This document shows positions 49,101 through 60,972 of a stretch of 64,000 nt of DNA, piece by piece. The stretch lies in the NCBI GenBank assembly GCA_019914945.1, contig CM034109.1, positions 8,610,479 through 8,674,478 on the forward strand. The letters run 5' to 3'. The first letter of the stretch is position 1. Each line of letters opens with the position of its first letter. The notes under the pieces were generated by a model that was given only the letters and a program-made list of their open reading frames with translations, was not told the origin of the DNA and made no database searches. Position numbers and translations under genes: made by a program. This stretch comes from Typha latifolia (lineage: Eukaryota; Streptophyta; Magnoliopsida; Poales; Typhaceae).

Positions 49101-52100
49101 AAATAATATGTTCCATCAAGTGAATTAACTTATGAGGTTTGGAATGGAGCCAATTGTCTCTCATGTGGATACAATGGGATATAAGGATAATAGTATCCCA
49201 TTATTTTCCTGTTGTTATATAAGTTATTTTAGAATGGTGATCTTTATAGTTCATACTGAACACTACCCTCAATTTTGTGCTTTAAGACATGTTGATGTGC
49301 CTAATAAGTGGATATAAATTAATCCGATGGAAGTTTTATATTTGAAGTGATATATTTGCTTAGTAGAAATTGATCTTAATACCTTTATTTTGATACTGTG
49401 TCAACTAATCAATTTCTCTAAAAGCTTATGCTGTGAGAGAACAGTGATTTTTTTATTTTGTATATTCTAACACCTGCATGTTTCTTATCAAGTAGCATAA
49501 ATTTTCAGAGTGCCTATGGACAACCATTTGCCTTTTCTTTTTAATAATTTGCTAGATACTGTCATCTTATATTCCTTTTTCCTACTTTAGTTGCCCTTAG
49601 CCTTGATATTTTCTTTACCTTCTGAATCTGCTAGCAGTTACCTTGGAGCTAGTTCTTTTGTATGTTCAACTGATATTTTGTCCTATGTAGAGACTGCGAT
49701 AGGTTAAACCATTTAAATATTAATGTCAGTAATTCTAAGCAATTGCCAGTTTCAGAAATACCAACTTCTATCATATCAAAACAATCAGATGGCAAGAAAA
49801 ATAGAGCTTATTGCCTTTTCATTCTTTTTGCCCTACAATCTGCTGATTTGAATTTGGGACTTGCAGGACAAGCCCATCTGAATTTATCGTGCCATATTGG
49901 AAGTTTACAAAGAGTTTCGGTAATCCGTTTTCGGTTGGAATGAGGTTTAAGATGCGATATGAAAGTGAAGATGCGGGAGAGAGAAGGTTTGAAGAACTCA
50001 AGTGGCAGCACTTATCTTTTCTGGTTTTATATTTAAGATAAGGATTTCTACTTTTTCAGGTATACGGGAATGATCACTGGGATTGGTGACATCGACCCTA
50101 TTAGATGGCCTAGTTCAAAATGGAGATGTCTATTGGTATAGTTTCACTTTATCTTCATTGATACATTGGATAGTATAATAACTATAATTAAATTATATTG
50201 CATTCGTATTTTGAGGGAGAATGCAAGCTGAGTCAGTACTATTTGTCTGTCAGATCTTACTTTTGACCAGTGCACTTGTACAACTCATTACTCATTCCAA
50301 GCTTCCTTCCTTCCCATCCTGACGACCACTCAAGATCTGTTTCTTTTTACTTTTTTCCTACTCATTTGGAGAAATTTTACTACTTGAGCTTTAAGGTTGT
50401 TATGCATCAACTTCTAAAATTCCAGGGGAGTCCATAATTTTTGATCCACCCCTTTCATCTTATTCTGGAGGTTAATATACAAATCACCGGCTTTACTGGC
50501 TGATAGTGGTGCCATAGGGCATTTATATTAGGTTGGATGAATGTTATTAGAAGCAATCTCTTTCCATGTGTATGAGCTCGTTACCTCTACTACTTACTCT
50601 GGTGCAGGGAAGTTCGAGATTAATGTAAATATTGCCTACCTCTTTGCTTTTACGAGTGTTACATCCTAGCATCCCTTTATGTTAATTGTGCAGTTGCCTT
50701 ATAGATGCAAGGTCTCCTACCCAATCATGTGACTGATTCACATGCTGGATTATCAATCATCTTTATTTTATCTTCCTTTTTGTTTTTGGTAAAATTTAGA
50801 GCGTAAAATGATTTATACTAAATAGAGTCAGACATCTAATAACTTTTGCACGTACGGTGTGCTGTTTATTAAATTGCTATTCTCTTGCAGGTAAGATGGG
50901 ATGATGATGTAGATTGTAGTAGACAAAATAGGGTGTCTCCATGGGAGATTGAGCCAACCGGTTCATGTTCAGGCTCCCACAGTCTGTTGACACCCTGTTC
51001 TAAAAGGACTAAAACATGTGCTCCCATGGTCAATCCAGATTTTCCAGGTCCAAGTAAGTCCTTGCTGCATAATAGAAATGTTATGTATCTCCCTTGTCAC
51101 GTACTCTACTGAACATTGCTTAAATGTCTACAGATGGAACTGGTTGTCCAGACTTCGGGGAATCTGCAAGATTCCACAAGGTCTTGCAAGGTCAAGAATT
51201 TTTGGGTTTTAAATCTCCTCATGATGGTATTGGTGTTGCAACTTCTCAGGCAACTGAGATGAGAAATATTCAATACTCTGACTTGAGGAGATGTTCCACC
51301 GATGCAGCTAGCATTTTAGGTGGTCCAAGAAGTGGTACTGGAAATCCAGTTGGAAACTCTGGATTTAAATACCATTGCGCAGGCTTTGGTGAATCTCTGA
51401 GATTCCAAAAGGTCTTGCAAGGTCAAGAAATTTTTCCTTCTTATCGAGGAACTTCAACTGATGCTATTCCACATAATGGTGGTTTTGGCCCATTTGATGG
51501 TGTGCATCTATCTGGCACTGCAAGTAGATGGCCTGGACAAGTTCAGGGATATGCTTTTGCACAATCGTCAGTTCCACCAACTCAGGCATCTTCTCCATCG
51601 TCTGTTCTGGTGTTCCAACAAGCAAATTCTAAGCGGGATCTCCCACACTTCCAATTGCTGCATAACCGCTTAGACAAAGGTGAAGATAGTAGCCAAAATG
51701 ACAACTCTAAGCTTTCAGATGTTTCAGTGAGAAACGGGCAGACCTTGCCAAATTGGCCTCATCACATTGCTGGTGACATTATTAGTGAACACTTTGAAAT
51801 GGGGAATGTCCATACTCCTGAAAATGCCATCAGTCCTGGGTTAAACGACGAGGATGTTAGCAGAAAGGGTTGCAGACTCTTTGGGTTTTCCTTAACTGAG
51901 AGAATTCCAGTAACCAGTGAGGTGCACAGCAGTGAGGAAAATAATTATGAAATTGATTTTCCGACTTCAGAGCCACAATTGCCTAAATCTCTGGGGCGCA
52001 GTTGCGCTACCGTAAGTGCTCTTTATGCTCTCTGTGCGGCTCCATTTTAGGAAACCCTTGTTGTTTCTTTATTGCAAATAAATACTGCAGGTTCACAAGC

Positions 52101-52462
52101 AAGGGAGTGTTGTAGGGAGGGTTATTGATCTTTCTAGGTTTGATGGATATGCTGGTCTGATTTGTGAGCTGGAACGTTTGTTTGATATGCAAGGCTTGTT
52201 GAATGACCCAGAAAAGAAATGGCATGTTGTCTATACAGATAATGAGGATGATTTGATGTTAGTTGGAGATGATCCTTGGCAGTTAAGCGTCCACTACTAC
52301 TTTTGGGAGTTCTTATTCATCAATGATGCTGCCATCATCACTGATTCAAGCTTCTGATGTTTCTGCAGGCACTTTTGCAACATTGCCTCCAAAATACTTA
52401 TATACACGCAGGATGAAGAGGAAATGACAGCATGTCGCCTGAAGATGTCTTTGGTTAGTTAG
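46138..52462 (+). CDS. ARF4: auxin response factor, ARF4 type (B3, ARF, PB1; tasiR-ARF target)
   Basis: A nuclear auxin response factor that binds AuxRE elements; the ARF2/3/4 clade mainly represses and controls organ polarity and phase change (family knowledge). Twelve exons: 46138-46431, 46528-46584, 46728-46910, 47007-47091, 47450-47540, 47630-47794, 49867-49986, 50060-50135, 50891-51053, 51134-52011, 52091-52281, 52369-52462; 2397 nt, 798 aa, close to Arabidopsis ARF4. Residues 1-145 include [12 protein letters not shown]; the B3 DNA-binding domain is about 147-249 ([20 protein letters not shown], then [20 protein letters not shown]); the ARF domain is about 273-355 ([17 protein letters not shown]). 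The large exon 10 (412-704) contains two copies of KVLQGQE at 427-433 and 504-510, where tasiR-ARF pairs. PB1 is about 705-790 ([17 protein letters not shown], then [14 protein letters not shown]), which distinguishes it from ARF3/ETTIN. Intron 6 (2.07 kb) holds a foldback element. Start [12 protein letters not shown] resembles other ARF4 starts. Confidence 0.95.
48442..48889. mobile_element. long-TIR foldback MITE in ARF4 intron 6
   Basis: About 450 bp with roughly 90-bp terminal arms in inverted orientation. The left arm 48450-48537 begins AATTACAAATTGCCCC; the right arm, reverse complemented from 48884, begins AATTTCAAATTACCC. Both contain the shared TTTCATTTGTATCA block, and by eye about three quarters of positions agree. 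This AAATTGCCCC...GGTTT style is widespread in plant genomes. The loop is AT-rich and non-coding. Confidence 0.75.
51178..51198 (+). promoter_or_regulatory. tasiR-ARF target site 1 (ARF4 exon 10)
   Basis: A 21-nt site (core GGTCTTGCAAGGTCAAGAA) complementary to the conserved TAS3-derived tasiR-ARF, encoding residues 427-433, KVLQGQE. By recall of the siRNA (UUCUUGACCUUGUAAGACC...), pairing is near-perfect, with one G:U or mismatch in the middle. It is identical over 21 nt to site 2. Confidence 0.92.
51409..51429 (+). promoter_or_regulatory. tasiR-ARF target site 2 (ARF4 exon 10)
   Basis: A second copy, 231 nt downstream and in frame, encoding KVLQGQE at residues 504-510. The flanking codons are also similar ([18 protein letters not shown] and [16 protein letters not shown]), so the sites sit in a duplicated peptide motif. 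Confidence 0.92.
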
Positions 52463-53686
52463 ATGAAAGACCCTTTTTCCTTCAATGCCAACTGGACTGT
52501 AACCTGAGATTGACTTGTGTCCAAAACTTATTCCTATATGCTCTTAATTTGCTTTTTATCTCTCTATCCGTGGTATCCAAACTACTATGTATGCCTTATG
52601 TTCTGCCTTAGTTACCAATTCCTGTTAGTGTGTCGGGATTGAAGACGTTGAACACAATGGAATGGTAATATTCAAGGGCTTCCTTGCCTTTCCATGTAGT
52701 ATTATTTTTTTCGGTTATATGTTCTATTTGTGTAGCTGATATATCATCCTTCATGGTTTTGGTTCTGTAGCATTGTAATAGTCAGAGATACGAGTGTTGT
52801 GGTTCTTAGATATGATTAATTTCCGTGGTACTAAACAATGCGGTAGAAATGTTAATTTTTCGTTATTATGGATTATGTGATCGCCTGTCTATTGTAGTTG
52901 GAAATTGCAGCGATCTATTTGTTCTGCCGCGATCAAACAGCACTCATAATATGAAAAAAGGTACTAAGCTTGATCAATTGGATCAGACTCGAAATAAATT
53001 GCAAGCCTGAGTTTGAGCACAGACAGGCTCGATAAGACTAAATTTATATTTATTAATATATTATGAATAATTATAAATTATAATTGTGTTATATGTTTCA
53101 TTTTATTTTAAAAAGTGTAGACAATTCAAGATTTAATTCAGGCTGTTTGATTTAAGCTAATTTGAAATAAGCTTAAATTTGGTTATCAAGCGGCGATCAA
53201 CATTCATGGGATTTTTTAGAGGAATTATAAAGCATTCTCACTTCGACATGATTCTATGTTTCACAATGTCTCAACACTGAAATGCTACTCTAGAATAATT
53301 TTTAAAATTTGCTAAGCTTCATCTAAGATTAGCTAAAAAGGTCCTTTGATGCTAACAAGGACACAGCCCGTGAATAAGATATCCATGAGTTGAACTTTTC
53401 CCTAGGTTTTGCTTCTTCAAACTGTGTCGATTGCTTCAATAGGAACTGACAGTATGTATCACCAGTGGAGGAGGTGATTCATTTACCTTGGTCAAATACT
53501 ATATTCATTACAAAAGTAACAGGAACATACTTGTAGAGGAGGGTCTAGCAAATTTTTCTGCACCTCATTCTGGTCCTATCCGTTCAGTCATCTAAATTAA
53601 TTTACATGAGTATCCAAAAAGATGTAAAGTGGAACAGAGTATTGGTATTCCAAAATGTTAAAATGCCATCCTCTTCTTGGCTAAAA
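52463..53686. other. convergent intergenic region, ARF4 / MMS21
   Basis: Holds both 3' UTRs. A segment at about 52965-53190 with AAGCTTGATCAATTGGATCA and GACAGGCTCGATAAG, followed by an AT-rich stretch, has the texture of a decayed repeat. No gene is seen. Confidence 0.45.
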
Positions 53687-56101
53687 TCATTCATCATCAA
53701 CTTCAGTGAAATCTTCTACAACTGTAGGATGTAAATTGGTATTCTCTGCTGAGCGCAGCTCATCAATTTCAATATGAAGTAAAGAATCGCATACCACCCT
53801 TGCGGCTTGTAAAATTTTCGGACAGCCTGACCAAGCACATAAAGTAAGACACCAAACATCTCCTGGAAAAAAAGGAGGAAGAAAGGAAAGAAAGCAGTAG
53901 ATTACCTGCAACAGGGCATTGAGGTTGTGGTTTCTTGGTTCTTATGTAATGCATTATTGGATCCCTTTCATAAATGTGCTTGCAATCCATACTGTAGCGG
54001 AGGAAACAAGAGGTTAAGCTTGAACGTGAATATAAAATGTTCAAGAAAATCCTTCACAAGCGAAGGATTATATGAAAGAAAGGAAGGTACTACAGTATAT
54101 CTCATCATGCTGGAGACAACTTCCTCATATCATGTTTAGATATACAAAAAGGTTTTCGGGGAAGTAGAGGTAAAAACACAAAAGAGAAGACAAAGAAGCA
54201 ATCATTTACAACCCTACCGCAAAGCAAAGATGTTCTCACTGGGCTTGAAAGAGGACTCTACTTTTCATAGCAAATCAACAATAGAAAACTCATTAACGGG
54301 TTTTCTTTTTTGTAAGACTTGCTATCCATATTTTTATATTAAATCACCAAATACTGTCACTATGTAACCTCCTATGCCAAACCATCATCGGGCAATTTTT
54401 TCCCCGTATAAAGCTTGTATCTTTAGTAGCTACGTTAATAACCTTACTGACTTACACTTGCAAGCATGAGCTTATGTGACTATGATGATAAATATTAACA
54501 TCAGAAATGAAACATGTTCAAGAGTATTTACCACCGAACCGGATTGGGCAGCTCAATTATAGGCTTCCCAGTTAATGGGCACGTGATATTCAATAAGTTA
54601 CTCTGGGTACTGGTCATAATGATATCTTCTTGCTCTTCACCGGGCATCGGTTGACCTGCATGATGGACATTCTGCAAATAGAACAACAAGAAGCAAATCC
54701 CACTAATTCAGGGTCAGTTTCATTCTGCAAAAACTGAGAAGACTAAAATTCCAAAAATAAACATGTAAATATAATCTTCATAAATATCAATCATTATGTG
54801 CTTTCACACTAAGGGAGATACAGACACAATTTAAGAGTGATTATACTACCAGCACCAGTCTCACTTTAGGAGGATGCAAGAGTGTCCTGAAAAGTGAGAG
54901 ATAAAGAAGTATAACCAGAATTGCAAGTAGATCTGCCAGTCAGTCTGTAACTCTGTTCTAGCTGAAGACCAGCAAAATTTGTGCTCTAAGTTCACAGTAA
55001 ATGCTTTAAATTCCATAAGCAAAACCATCAAATTACGGCTCATTGTACAGTAGTCAATTTCTATATTCTATTGGATGATAGTAATCTTTTGTGCAGGTTG
55101 TTCTCTAGATGGTCTAGTAGGCATTCTTCTCTCACCTATCAAATCTACCTACAGTAGTGCATAATAATATCTCCTTTGTAAGGGAAAAAATAACCAAGAA
55201 ATATGTGTCACCTAAACCCTGAACCCTAAAACATTTCTTTTAAAACAAATATCATAAATATTCCCTTACAATTTATAAAAAAAAAAGTAGCAATACAGAA
55301 ATAATGTCATACCAGCAGCATTCAGCATAGAATAAGCATGTAACTTTCAAATTGCAAACATTAGATAACTGCTCAGAAACAACACTTTTAATTCATACCC
55401 AAATAGCTTCCTTGAACTGTCTGAGGAGTGGATTGCTTTGTGGATTGGATGGTGATGCTGCTTTAAGCTTCGCAACCTCATCCTCAAGCACCTTCTTGAA
55501 ATCGGTGGGCTGTAACTCATCAAGTCATTTGAGAAATAACAAACAAAAAATATCAACATTTTACCACACACCTCGTATTAGCAAAGTTTAATGTTTCAAT
55601 GAAACAGGGCATTTGCCTTTTGTGAAAGAAAAAAAAATGTCTTAACAAATCTAAACAGAAAGAATCACCTGATCGGAAGGCTGGTAGTTGCTGCTGACCG
55701 TTTGAATCGCCTCCGAGAACCGGGTGCAATCGTCGTACGTATCGAGGAGCTCCAAGACCACCTCTTCCAATCGTTCCACCTAGAAATAACTCCGATAGAT
55801 GGGAAATCGCGACTACTACGATGCGCTAGGGTTTTAGAAGCCCAGCAATACTTACCTTCTCGGATTTCTCTTCCTTCTCGAGGTCGACCGCGATTCCTTT
55901 GATGATGCCTAGGGCTTTCCGGATATCCTGGAGATCAGAGGAAACGAGGATCAGGATTCAGATTTAAGCTTTAGGGTTTTAGGGAAATGGTAGTAACCGT
56001 ACCGCGATGAGGGTTTGGTTCTCGGATGAGATGGTGGCGGCCGAGGTGGCGATTCTTGCGGCCCCGGAGTTATGAGGCCGAGATGCGGACGCGGAGGCCA
56101 T
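53687..56101 (-). CDS. MMS21: SUMO E3 ligase MMS21/HIGH PLOIDY2 (SP-RING)
   Basis: The SUMO ligase subunit of the SMC5/6 complex; in plants it restrains endoreduplication and supports meristems and DNA repair (family knowledge). Seven exons on the minus strand: 56101-56003, 55927-55856, 55779-55669, 55509-55399, 54671-54532, 53991-53906, 53826-53687; 759 nt, 252 aa, near the Arabidopsis length of 249. An N-terminal helical region (residues 1-150; SENQTLIAIRDIRKALGIIK, KVERLEEVVLELLDTYDDC) is the SMC5-binding part. The SP-RING is about 160-215, with C162, C178, C181, H183, C203 and C208 visible (CPLTGKPIIELPNPVRC, then CMDCKHIYERDPI and QCPVAGCPK). An acidic C-terminus ends EDFTEVDDE. The start is the first ATG of a GC-rich exon 1, MASASASRPHNS. 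Confidence 0.95.
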
Positions 56102-58214
56102 CGTCGTCGTCCTCGTCTTCTCCCGTTTTACTTCTCGAGGAGTCTGGTGGGGGGGGAGAAAAGGAGGGAAACGGGAGGTGATTCCCTACATCCAAGATGT
56201 AGGAATTCTATACAATTAAATCCTTGGCAACATATGAGACCGGCCCTGAGTCCGAGACCATAACTCTCGTCCAACTTTCATGGGCCTTTAGGCCCAACCA
56301 AACATCTTGGTCTTGAGAACAATCTAATTAAACTCAAGCTTTTAACCCACTTCTAATTGCCACCCTCAGATTAGAATACAATTACAACAACTCAAAAATT
56401 ACGACCCTTTTATATATTCTTTAATATCTTCAACAACAACAAAAAAAAAAATCATTTAAACCCCTAAGTTCCAACAAAATCTTGCCACATCTAATGGGCC
56501 GACCAAGTTGCCCAAAAAATAAGCCCACGGCATTGAGTGCTCCACAACCTTTATTAGAAATTTAGGCAGCAAACTTTTCCTTTCGGCTTTTCCTGCTCAA
56601 AATTTTGTATCACATTTGTGCTACTATGGCCTACTTCCATTGTTTGTGCCATCCAGGCTAGCAAAAGACCTCAACATGGCCAGGCATTACTTGTCCTTCA
56701 AAGCTTATCATTGTAGGATATTCACAATTTGGCATGAAAGCTACGTTACAGACGACTGGAAGCACAAATAGCCGCTTCACTTGCAACTTGGCATCTGATG
56801 ACAGCCGACCAACCAACGTGCACGCAGTCAACTATATATGAACAGCCACGCAAATCTATATATTTAATGCACATAATGTGGACACTACCTGCTACCTCAA
56901 TTATCTGGTGCATTAATCGAATCCTAACACAAAGTTTTTAATCGCCGCTAGTTAGTAAATGCTATTGTGATCGATCCCTTTGTGACTTAATTGTTTGCCT
57001 CTCTTAAATTAATATATCTATATATATAAACATGCAGCAAAGTGACTGTTTGAGAATTTTTTGCAAGTAAAACCTTGCTTTCGGAACTAAATATTTCTCA
57101 TATGGCTTGGAAAAACGTGGCTTTGACATTGATATAATACCTTAACATATTAATTAGTCAATAAACTTGAAGAAAATTATGCACACTTGTATCGCAATAA
57201 TCATTAGTCAAAGATTAGCACTTTCTGGGTCCCTCGTTGGCGGGAACCTATCACACTGTAGACCGTCTCATTTTATTATTAATTTGATATACACGATTAT
57301 CGAGAATCTTTCGGAAATTTAGTAGTTAATTAGTTGCTTAATTAAGTGGGCATATCATGTTAAAGATGCATAAGAGATTGATTTAAACGTACCGAGATGC
57401 ACATGGATCGATTCCAGATGCTATTCTCAGAGATTCGATGAGTAAACCATTGACATTCTTACTAATAGCGAGTTATTAGGGGTTATCATTTCGTTAGTTA
57501 AAATATTAAAACTTTAACTTGTACTCGTAAAAGATAGTTAAGGAGTATCCACGAAAACCTATGAATTTTGAAAGTTATACATATAAATATAAAATTTATT
57601 AAAAAGTTTCGAGAAATATAAATGCAAACATCTTTTATTAATATTAGAAATATAATTAAAAACACTCTATTTTTTAATTTTATTCTTATTCAATTAATCC
57701 CTCTGTATTTTTCTTTTAATGCCTCAAAAATATTACTGTAGCAGCCACGAAACAAAAATAATATCATTTGACTTTACTTACAAAAAAATTATTAAGAGTA
57801 TCAAGATTATTTTTGCATCTCTAGTCCATTTATATGATAACCGACAATTAAAGAATTTCACGGCTGAGTATTTCTGAGGCATCTTTAGCAAAATGAAAAG
57901 GTCAAATAGTAAATAAATATATATATATATATATATATAAAGGTAGAGTGTGAAAAATAATATAGGTAAAATGTAGGTTGATTTTGATAAAATTTCTCTT
58001 AATATTAAATTCTACGTATCACAAGGTAGTCACCAGACAAGTAGTGATAAAATGGCCAAAGGGCATCCCCACTCACCCACTCTTATCTCATATCCATAGA
58101 CTATCCAGCTCATTCCAGCCAATTCCATAATTCTGACAACCTCCCGTCTCTCTCCTTATAATTCCCACTTTATATCTAATACTATCGAGCAATACACACA
58201 TCTCTACCACCACC
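56102..58214. other. divergent intergenic region, MMS21 / FLA copy 1
   Basis: About 2.1 kb, AT-rich. The 250 bp next to MMS21 is its leader and promoter. A TA tract occurs at about 57918-57940. The 60 bp before the FLA ATG contains TATAATTCCC and TTATATC words that could serve as TATA elements, followed by a short CACACATCTCTACCACCACC leader. Confidence 0.45.
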
Positions 58215-59068
58215 ATGGCTTCTCTCCTCGTCCTCCTCTTGCCCGCATTGCTCTCCCTCGCCTTCCCGTCGGCCTTCGGGCAGCCCGCCGCCCCGGCACC
58301 GGCCGGCGCGCCGCGCAACCTGACGGCGATCCTCGTCAAGGGCGGGCAGTACACCACCCTCATCCGCCTCCTGAAGGAGACGCAGTTGGACCAGCAGATC
58401 ACCAGCCAGCTGAACAACTCCTTCAACGGCCTCACCGTCTTCGCGCCGACCGACAACGCCTTCAACAACCTCAAGCCCGGCACCCTCAACGCCCTCACGC
58501 AGCAGCAGCAGGTTGCTCTCGTCCTCTATCACATCCTCCCCACCTACTACAGCATGGAGATGTTCCAGACCGCGAGCAACCCCGTCCGCACCCAGGCGTC
58601 AGGCAACGACGGCGTCTACACCGTCAACATCACCGGCACCACCAGTCAGGTGCGCTTTGATATCTCGCCTTTTTAAGTGGAACGTTACACCCCTGCTTCG
58701 CTTTCCCTTTGGGGAGATTCACCGCATATATATATCGTGCATGTCTTGATGATTAGGTGAACATTTCAACCGGAATCGACACGACGAGCATCACCAACAC
58801 GCTCAACTCCGCATCGCCTCTCGCGGTTTACTCGATCGAGAAGGTGCTGCTGCCGTATGACATCTTCGGGGCGAAGCCGCCGGCTTCGTCGCCGCCTCCG
58901 GCTGGGGAGAAGCCCGGGAAGAGCCCGGTGGCGTCGGCCGACTCGCCTGGTTCGGCAGCAGCGGGAAGCGGTGGCAGCAACGCGGGAGTTAGCTTGAAGA
59001 AAGGATTCCTGGGATGGAGTTCCCTTGTGGGAGTGGGATTGATGGGCGTCGTAGTGAATGTTTTGTGA
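58215..59068 (+). CDS. FLA: fasciclin-like arabinogalactan protein, FLA11/12 type (copy 1, with intron)
   Basis: A secreted, GPI-anchored cell-surface protein; FLA11/12 members act in secondary-wall cellulose and stem mechanics (family knowledge). Two exons, 58215-58649 and 58757-59068, give 248 aa. Signal peptide about 1-22 ([20 protein letters not shown]); short AP-rich segment ([10 protein letters not shown]); one fasciclin domain about 35-180 with H1 [11 protein letters not shown], the LYHILPTYY motif, and H2-like [13 protein letters not shown]; second Pro/Ala/Ser AGP stretch ([17 protein letters not shown]); and a C-terminal hydrophobic tail ([18 protein letters not shown]) for GPI attachment. 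The 107-bp intron (donor GTGCGC, acceptor GATTAG) lies between the Gln and Val codons; if retained, the frame stops after 153 codons with no GPI signal. The first exon is highly GC-rich. Confidence 0.93.
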
Positions 59069-60972
59069 GGAGTGGATGCATGCATGGTTTATCTTGCATT
59101 GGATTGCGTGAGCTAATTAATTATTTGTACCATTTTTCTTTCGGAGTTTGTTTTATCGATCTATTTGTTTGTATATTATGATTCATTTAACTTGTCTCTT
59201 TTTCTCTCGATCGTGAAAAATTAAGAAAAAATAATCAAAAGAAAATTTATCTCCTTGTGAGTATTGAAAAGGACACATGGAGAGCATTCGAGATCTCTCC
59301 TTGTGTCTACGATTGCGGTTTTTCTGCCAAAACAAGCATTACTTGACAGCCAATGATCGTATGCCGAGTATCTCGAGTATATAAATTCCTGCATATAATG
59401 AGCAATTCTGGGGTCTCGTATACTATACTACTTAAGAAAAGGGTTTCGATTATAGAGAATACTATAAGGAACCTGATCGTGGCCCTAGTAGCATGAATTG
59501 TCTGCATTAATTTAGACGATTAATTAGCAGTCCTCCAAAATTTTTAACGTGAAAACGTATGAGGCTACTCTTAATTAATGAAGATAATTTAAGATAATAT
59601 CTTACTTTACAGAGTAGTTAGTGAAAGGCTGTCAGTTGTCACATTGTAATCTGAAGGAAGTCGGTGCTCGGGATAACCTAATCAAGCACGTGAAAGTAAT
59701 TAAAGGATGATTAAGTGAAAACAAAAAAGAAGCTTGTATCCTTCTTTCCTTGTATTAACCCAAAAACACTTGGCGTTATGTAATTTATAGAGTGAGTATA
59801 AGACGATAGATCATAATAAACCATTGTCACCTTAAAATTTAAACAGAGACACAAGAATCACAGAAGACTAGATCCTTAATCTCGAGCAGTCAACGCAAAT
59901 CCCAAGATATTGCTCAGTATTCATATCCTAATGTACACTAAAGTCATTAAAGATTAAGACACCGAAATCATGTCATAAAAATAAAGAGAGTCAACTCTGG
60001 AAAGAGATGCTCTCGGTAGATCTTTTAAATCATATTTTGGAGTTATAATTAATACAAGTACAAGACAATTAATTTATCATCAGGATACATGTCGAGCTAA
60101 AGTCTAACTTGCCGACGGAGATAAATTTTATTTTTCCTAATTTTTATGCTTGATAATTGCTTGGATTGCCGACAATTATGAAAGAATACTTTAATACTAA
60201 TGTCATAATAAAAAATACAAAAAAAGAAAAAAGAAAACAAGGTAGTTGGTTAGAACTAATGGCTTGTAATTCTCGCGTGGAACCTTCTCGATAAGGTTTA
60301 ACCAATACTGGACATAATAAATATATCGAGTCGTACCTAGCACTACCTACTTGAGAGAGGCTGGGCAACAGCTAATTGGCCTGAACCCGGATTCTCTAGG
60401 TTGTAGGAACTTGCTACTACCTAGATACGTGCATATATCGATACTTCTCATAGCCCAAGGATTATAAAGTATTTTCGATAAATATAAGAAACTTACTTAC
60501 CTTGGTGGAGTTAGTAGGTAACCTTAGTCGTAGGGAAAGTTTAAAGGATCAGCTCAACAATACGACAATTTAAAGCAGATCTCAATAATATTTAGTTTAA
60601 AATAATATTTTAGCAACATATACGATTTAAAATTTAGATTAAATAGTTATATTAACTAAAATTTAGCGTAATCTAAGTGCCTCAGTATATAAAGAGAGTT
60701 GATAATTTATTAAATCCACTAATACATATTTAGCATTTCGAGCTCTTCAAATTATATATATATACACTAACTTGGAAACCAATGGCAAAATTCATAGAAC
60801 CATAAGTGTACAAGATCTAGCCTCCAATTCAAATCCAATCATAAACAGCTCATTCAAACATATTCATACATCCATATCTCCCACCAACTATGCCTAACCC
60901 TAGCTTTATATCACTTGCACTCCCCCTCTCTTCCCTTCCACCATTCTAGCGTTTATTAACTGCTCTACAACC
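59069..60972. other. spacer between the two FLA genes
   Basis: About 1.9 kb, AT-rich, between tandem genes. It contains the copy 1 3' UTR and the copy 2 promoter. A TATATATATACAC stretch sits near 60757 and TTTATATC near 60904, about 70 bp before the copy 2 ATG; the latter is a plausible TATA element. No gene is seen. Confidence 0.4.

Noticed and set aside
52282..52357. Alternative ARF4 ending by reading past the exon 11 donor
   Set aside because: Using the donor at 52282 and the acceptor before 52369 restores the conserved HFCNIASKI continuation of the PB1 domain; the unspliced ending is a possible minor form only.
58088..58532. Two minus-strand frames opposite FLA copy 1, and similar ones opposite copy 2
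   Set aside because: They mirror the GC-rich fasciclin codons and have no domain of their own.
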